This document shows positions 60,638 through 64,000 of a stretch of 64,000 nt of DNA, piece after piece. The translations under genes and the position numbers were made by a program. The notes beneath the pieces were generated by a model. It searched no databases and was not told where the DNA came from. It saw nothing but the letters and a program-made list of their open reading frames with translations. The DNA is from Peribacillus simplex (GTDB lineage Bacteria > Bacillota > Bacilli > Bacillales > DSM-1321): NCBI RefSeq assembly GCF_030123325.1, contig NZ_CP126106.1, forward strand, positions 3,128,001 through 3,192,000. Direction: 5' to 3'. How positions within the stretch are numbered: the stretch's first letter is position 1; each line of letters starts with the position of its first letter.

Positions 60638-60651
60638 TGTAAGCGTTATCA
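60638..60651. promoter_or_regulatory. CcpA cre box in the TRAP operon leader
   Basis: TGTAAGCGTTATCA matches the consensus TGWAANCGNTNWCA at every position. It lies 25 bases before the TTG start of dctP and downstream of the promoter, which would give roadblock-type glucose repression. Confidence 0.82.
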
Positions 60652-60705
60652 TTTATCGCTGATCTTATAACTTCTCCTCACCCTTGTAAAAGCCAAAATT
60701 AAATT

Positions 60706-60849
60706 GTTTTATAATATAAAACTCCGTTTTTGTTTTATCCGGAGTAAGGAAAACACTTCACCTCAATTACGTTTTTCAAGTTGATTCATGACTTTTTAAA
60801 CGATTACATTCAATAAAATGAAGGGTTAAATTGTTCTATAATATAAAAC
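60706..60849. promoter_or_regulatory. Pair of repeated palindromes, likely IclR operators
   Basis: GTTTTATAATATAAAAC (60706-60722, perfect 8-base arms) and GTTCTATAATATAAAAC (60833-60849, one mismatch) share AAATTG before and a GTTTTT shortly after, so the repeat unit is about 33 bases. Both lie downstream of the promoter at 60879-60908, as expected for repressor sites. The IclR gene of the operon is the likely regulator (inference). Confidence 0.65.
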
Positions 60850-60878
60850 TTGGTTTTTAAATTTGAAATCTTACGTTG

Positions 60879-60908
60879 ATTATAAGCTTCCATTTTTACT
60901 AATGTCAA
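60879..60908 (-). promoter_or_regulatory. Consensus sigma-A promoter of the sugar-acid operon
   Basis: On the minus strand TTGACA and TATAAT, both perfect, are 18 bases apart. Transcription would start near 60872 and run through both palindromes and the cre box to dctP, giving a leader of about 260 bases. Confidence 0.85.
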
Positions 60909-61443
60909 ACCATTTTTTGAATTTTATAACAACTTAACAAATCCTCTATTTCACTAAATAATATTTAGAGATTCAACATGTAATAATTTCATCCTTTCCT
61001 GTAAAGATTTATAGAATCAGAATGTAAAAGATGAAATTTATTTTTTCTATACTAGGATAGAAAATCATACAAAGCCAGGTTCTCTTAAAATACATTCCTC
61101 TACTCTTTTTAATTGTATTTCCTGCTGAAAAAGCCTGTCTTTAAGAATTTATTTTTCTTATTTGGTTTAATTTTTTCCTTGTTATTAAGTTTATTACCCC
61201 TTCCATTCCTTCAAAAGATATATTCCATTTTTAAAGGTTTATATCTTTTTTTCTCTTTTGGAAAGTTACAATCCATATTTAATATTGAGATCATTTCATT
61301 ATGAATCTCTCATACAACAGGTTAAAGACGAAAGGTATAAAAACTCCACCCGAAGGTTTTAAAAAGGTCTCATTAAAAATAGTTACTTTTTACCGATATA
61401 TAAAACATGGTTAATATATAACACGGGGAAGGATTAAACAAAG
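60909..61443. other. AT-rich intergenic region, no gene seen
   Basis: About 530 very AT-rich bases between the operon promoter and the chemoreceptor remnant. A 63-codon frame at 61113-61304 is rich in Phe and Leu, lacks a ribosome binding site and looks like chance. No further element was recognised. Confidence 0.5.
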
Positions 61444-62099
61444 ATGAATAAACTCAGTTCGAAAATAACTTTTGTTCTTTTAACAGGCATGGTCATTACA
61501 TTAATTGGAAGTTTACTATTGATGTATAAAAGTATGAATGATACGGTTGAGAAAACTATCGCTATGAGCAGCTTAGACATAGCAAGCAACATCTCTCAAG
61601 GAATAAATCCAACATCTTATGCTGATTTTTTAAGTAATCAATCCGAAACCTCGACATATTGGGAGATACGCGAACAATTAGACGATTATAGACAAAAAAC
61701 TGGAGCATTGTATGTATATACAGTGGGGATTAACGAAAGTAGCGAAAAAGTCCATATTCTTATAGATGGAATGGGTAAGGGAGATAAAAAAGCATCTCCC
61801 ATTTTAACACCCACAACCGCAACTTCATATCAGGATGTAGAAAGCGTCATGAAGGGAAAGGTTTCTACCACTTCCATCGTTCATGATCCAGATTATGGTG
61901 ACTATTTATCCGTTTTCGTTCCCATCAAGAAAGGGGACGAGGTCATAGGAATACTTGGGGTGGATATTGATGCCAGCAAAGTCGACGCTACGGCCAGCGA
62001 GGTTCTGGGTGGCATCCTTCCCCTGACCATTTCTTTACCTCCTCGATGGTAAAGCTCGCTAATGACCTGGAAACATCCGTTGAACAGTTTAACGCGTAA
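61444..62099 (+). pseudogene. Methyl-accepting chemotaxis protein with internal deletion
   Basis: The frame from ATG 61444 encodes an N-terminal transmembrane helix and a double-Cache-like sensor domain (SLDIASNISQGINPTSY, GALYVYTVGINESSEKVHILIDG, VFVPIKKGDEVIGILGVDIDASKV). It then runs into LPLTISLPPRW and stops at 62052. Right at that point another frame encodes SSMVKLANDLETSVEQFNA and stops at 62097-62099, which is how chemoreceptors of this type end. About 1 kb with the second transmembrane helix, HAMP and signalling domain is therefore deleted, and the join is out of frame. The product cannot signal. The ribosome binding site GGGGAAGG is intact. Confidence 0.85.
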
Positions 62100-62130
62100 A
62101 CATCTTGAACCACTACTCTATTACTATATT

Positions 62131-62172
62131 AAGAAAGGGATTTTGCTATTTATGCAAAATCCCTTTCTTTTT
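62131..62172. terminator. Bidirectional terminator
   Basis: AAGAAAGGGATTTTGC and GCAAAATCCCTTTCTT form a perfect 16-bp stem with a 7-base loop, with T-run on the right. It separates the chemoreceptor remnant from the converging lipoprotein gene. Confidence 0.9.
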
Positions 62173-63130
62173 ATTTAGTTGATTTTAGTTTCAAATCACC
62201 CTCATAAGGTATATGTTCAACCGTTATCGTTATATCTTTTCCCTCTTTATCTTTACCGATTCGTTTATAAGTGAATTTATGTTCATTAAGCTCTGTAAGT
62301 TCAAGAACTGCACCATACTTATTTTCCCCTTGTGAAGCAAGGGCTCTTATCTTATTTCCATGAACAACATCGTAATAGCCGTAATCACCACGGCTTTCAC
62401 CGGTTTTAGCATCAAAAAATTCATACTTATTTGTTTTATCATCATATTTTGCCAGTCCTAAATAATTCGAGTTATAGCTTGAAACATCATTTCCCTTTTC
62501 GTCCAACGCCACTGTTCCTTGCCATATGGTGCTGGATAAAATTTTGTCTCCATCAACGTCTGTATCTACTTCCCCAGTGTAAGTTTCCAAAGTCTTATCT
62601 GGATCAGTAAAAGAAAGTTCTGTTTCAGTATAAGGAATATGATCAACAAACACTTCTACATCATTACCATTAGCATCTTTTCCCATTCTTTTATAGGTAA
62701 ACATATCCTCATTCAGTTCTGTTATTTCAACAACGGCTTGGTAACCCATTGATTCTGAAATTAACACTCGCATCTTTCCATTTGTGATAAAGAAAGTACC
62801 TTTATCACCACGACTTTTTTTAGTATTTTTATCAAAAAATTCATATCTCGATGAATCATCATCATACTTCGCTAGACCAATAAAGTTTGCATTCTCCTTA
62901 GTTAAGTCATTATTATGCTTATCATAAACTTTTGTTCCTTGCCAATTCGTGCCACTAAGAATTTTAGTCATTTCCTGTCCTGCGGTTAACTTACTTTCTT
63001 GTTTACTCTCTTTAGCAGTTTGTTCATGCTTCTGAGCACTTTGAATGTCTTGTGCGTTTGTGTTGCATCCTGTTAAGGCCAATGTTAACCCAAGTAGTAT
63101 AGATGATGAAATTTTTGCTTTTTTGTTCAT
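62171..63130 (-). CDS. Lipoprotein with two DUF4822-like domains
   Basis: A 319-residue lipoprotein: signal with lipobox LALTGC, a short charged linker, then two homologous domains at about residues 52-170 and 193-312. Matching blocks are ILSGTNWQGTKVYDKHNNDL against ILSSTIWQGTVALDEKGNDV, then YEFFDKNTKKSRGDKGTF against YEFFDAKTGESRGDYGYY, and FTYKRMGKDANGNDVEV against FTYKRIGKDKEGKDITI. This fits the DUF4822 family of extracellular beta-rich domains with unknown function. The start has GAGG upstream. A single gene, ending at the bidirectional terminator. Confidence 0.85.
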   Translation of the reverse strand: MNKKAKISSSILLGLTLALTGCNTNAQDIQSAQKHEQTAKESKQESKLTAGQEMTKILSGTNWQGTKVYDKHNNDLTKENANFIGLAKYDDDSSRYEFFDKNTKKSRGDKGTFFITNGKMRVLISESMGYQAVVEITELNEDMFTYKRMGKDANGNDVEVFVDHIPYTETELSFTDPDKTLETYTGEVDTDVDGDKILSSTIWQGTVALDEKGNDVSSYNSNYLGLAKYDDKTNKYEFFDAKTGESRGDYGYYDVVHGNKIRALASQGENKYGAVLELTELNEHKFTYKRIGKDKEGKDITITVEHIPYEGDLKLKSTK

Positions 63131-63211
63131 TTTTTCGTCTCCTCAATATATTATGGTTGTAATTAATTAGTAGTGAAATGACATTTCAAATTGCAAGTAT
63201 CGGCGATCCGG

Positions 63212-63913
63212 TCATTTTGCTCCTGCGGATAGTAAAATTTGTTCAATCTCTTTAAACCCTTTCTCGCGGGCATGTTGTAAAGGTGTGATACTACCATTAT
63301 CAGGGATGTTGACATCTGCCCCATGATCTATGAGCAATTTCACTGTTTCCTGCTGTTTTCCATCACCATTATTCAAAATGATGGCTTCTAGTAAAGCTGT
63401 CCAGCCAAGATCATTTACATGATTCACATCAATATCGGTTTTAGTAAGGAGTTCTTTGATAACCTCCACATATCCATGTTCCGAAGCAGGGATTAAAGCC
63501 GTTCCTCCATAACGGTTGGTAATAGACGGGTCGGCACCTGCTTCAATTGCTAATTTAAGTATATCTACATAACCTTCAGCACCGGCATACAAGAAGGGGC
63601 TATTTTTCATGTCATCCTGAATGTTGACGTCTGCACCCGCTTCAATAAGGATTTTTGCAGTCTCTACATCATTGTTATAAGTCGCAATCATAGTTGCGGT
63701 TCGTCCTTCCGGGTCCTGTGTATTAAGATCAGCACCTTGCTCTATCAAACTTCTTATTCTATCCGTTTCATTTCGTTCTACAGCTTGAATCAGTTGTTCA
63801 TTCATTCCCTTTCCTGTCTCCTTTTCTTGTTTATTTGGCTCTGCTTCGTTATCTGGGACACAGCCTTGAAGGATGAAAAGGCATCCGATGACAATCGTTA
63901 GCCGTCTCAACAT
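63212..63913 (-). CDS. Ankyrin-repeat lipoprotein
   Basis: A 233-residue lipoprotein: signal MLRRLTIVIGCLFILQGC with the lipobox Cys, then about six ankyrin repeats from residue 38 (for example GRTATMIATYNNDVETAKILIEAGADVN and GGTALIPASEHGYVEVIKELL). Ankyrin repeats bind protein partners; here they would face outside the membrane. Bacterial homologues often accompany catalase or peroxidase genes, but none is visible. ATG 63913 is preferred over ATG 63925, which directly abuts AAGG. The 87 bases to the window end hold no identifiable gene. Confidence 0.88.
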   Translation of the reverse strand: MLRRLTIVIGCLFILQGCVPDNEAEPNKQEKETGKGMNEQLIQAVERNETDRIRSLIEQGADLNTQDPEGRTATMIATYNNDVETAKILIEAGADVNIQDDMKNSPFLYAGAEGYVDILKLAIEAGADPSITNRYGGTALIPASEHGYVEVIKELLTKTDIDVNHVNDLGWTALLEAIILNNGDGKQQETVKLLIDHGADVNIPDNGSITPLQHAREKGFKEIEQILLSAGAK

Positions 63914-64000
63914 GAAACACACCATCCTTTCCCCATTTGTACATCATCTGCCCGCACCAAAAGGGCTTGTTCTAAAAAGCTTTTTCAGGTTGCATGAGGA

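Noticed and set aside
61113..61304. 63-codon hydrophobic plus-strand frame
   Set aside because: Low-complexity Phe/Leu translation of AT-rich DNA without start signals.
1..64000. CRISPR arrays, rRNA or tRNA genes, integrases or prophage genes
   Set aside because: Looked for and not seen; the only regular short repeats are the His-rich repeat in larC1 and the yhgE coding repeats.

Overview
The window looks like chromosome from a low-GC, Gram-positive, spore-forming Bacillaceae species, probably close to Bacillus/Peribacillus. This rests on purine-rich AGGAGG-type ribosome binding sites with frequent GTG/TTG starts, a YhgE/Pip protein, an orphan sporulation-type histidine kinase, CcpA-type cre boxes and gene sets matching the Bacillus exu/kdg loci. 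No rRNA, tRNA, CRISPR array or prophage was seen.

Region 1 (1-22.9 kb) is mixed housekeeping and accessory DNA: a partial OppA-type lipoprotein, a DMT permease, a GNAT acetyltransferase, a decayed FAD oxidoreductase, a LysM-CAP protein, a 220-bp MITE-like element with a 7-bp target duplication, an XRE regulator truncated by a second copy of that element, a DEDDh exonuclease, YhgE, a nitronate monooxygenase, a HAD phosphatase, a ZnT9-like CDF transporter, an amino-acid permease and an orphan histidine kinase. It ends with two clear regulatory modules. The first is an AcoR-like sigma-54 activator with two palindromic upstream sites and a -24/-12 promoter driving a DhaS-like aldehyde dehydrogenase. 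The second is a yybP-ykoY (Mn2+) riboswitch with terminator in front of a TerC-family gene.

Region 2 (22.9-36.5 kb) is a hexuronate/hexonate locus: uxaA-lgoD-uxaB with a divergent AraC regulator, an ExuT-like MFS permease, a KdgR-like LacI repressor, and the operon kdgK-yjmC-yjmD-kdgA-uxuA-uxuB. Three matching palindromes (core AAACCGGTTT or AAATCGATTT) precede exuT and kdgK and define a local KdgR regulon. Uronate isomerase (uxaC) is not in the window.

Region 3 (38-41.6 kb) is a tightly overlapping operon for the nickel-pincer nucleotide cofactor of lactate-racemase-type enzymes: larE-larB-larC1-larC2 plus a UreH/NicO-type nickel permease. LarC is split by an ATGA overlap and carries a His-rich repeat.

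Region 4 (41.7-60.9 kb) is one long minus-strand sugar-acid operon: TRAP transporter (two DctP, DctQ, DctM), a LarA-superfamily protein, a YjhG/YagF-type dehydratase, an IclR regulator, a KdaD-like FAH dehydratase, a split UxaA-type dehydratase, 2-oxoglutarate-semialdehyde dehydrogenase, DgoD, a YagE-like aldolase, a U32-like protein of unknown role, a 2-hydroxyacid dehydrogenase, a frameshifted FAH gene, KdgK and KDPG aldolase. Together these encode De Ley-Doudoroff, Weimberg-type and Dahms-type branches. The LarA homologue keeps the three His and one Lys expected at the cofactor site, and the cofactor genes lie at the other end of the cluster. The best candidate for an undescribed system is therefore a nickel-pincer-dependent sugar-acid racemase or epimerase feeding this pathway. 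A consensus sigma-A promoter, two repeated palindromes and a cre box precede the operon.

Region 5 (61.4-64 kb) holds a chemoreceptor pseudogene with an internal deletion, a duplicated-domain DUF4822-like lipoprotein and an ankyrin-repeat lipoprotein.
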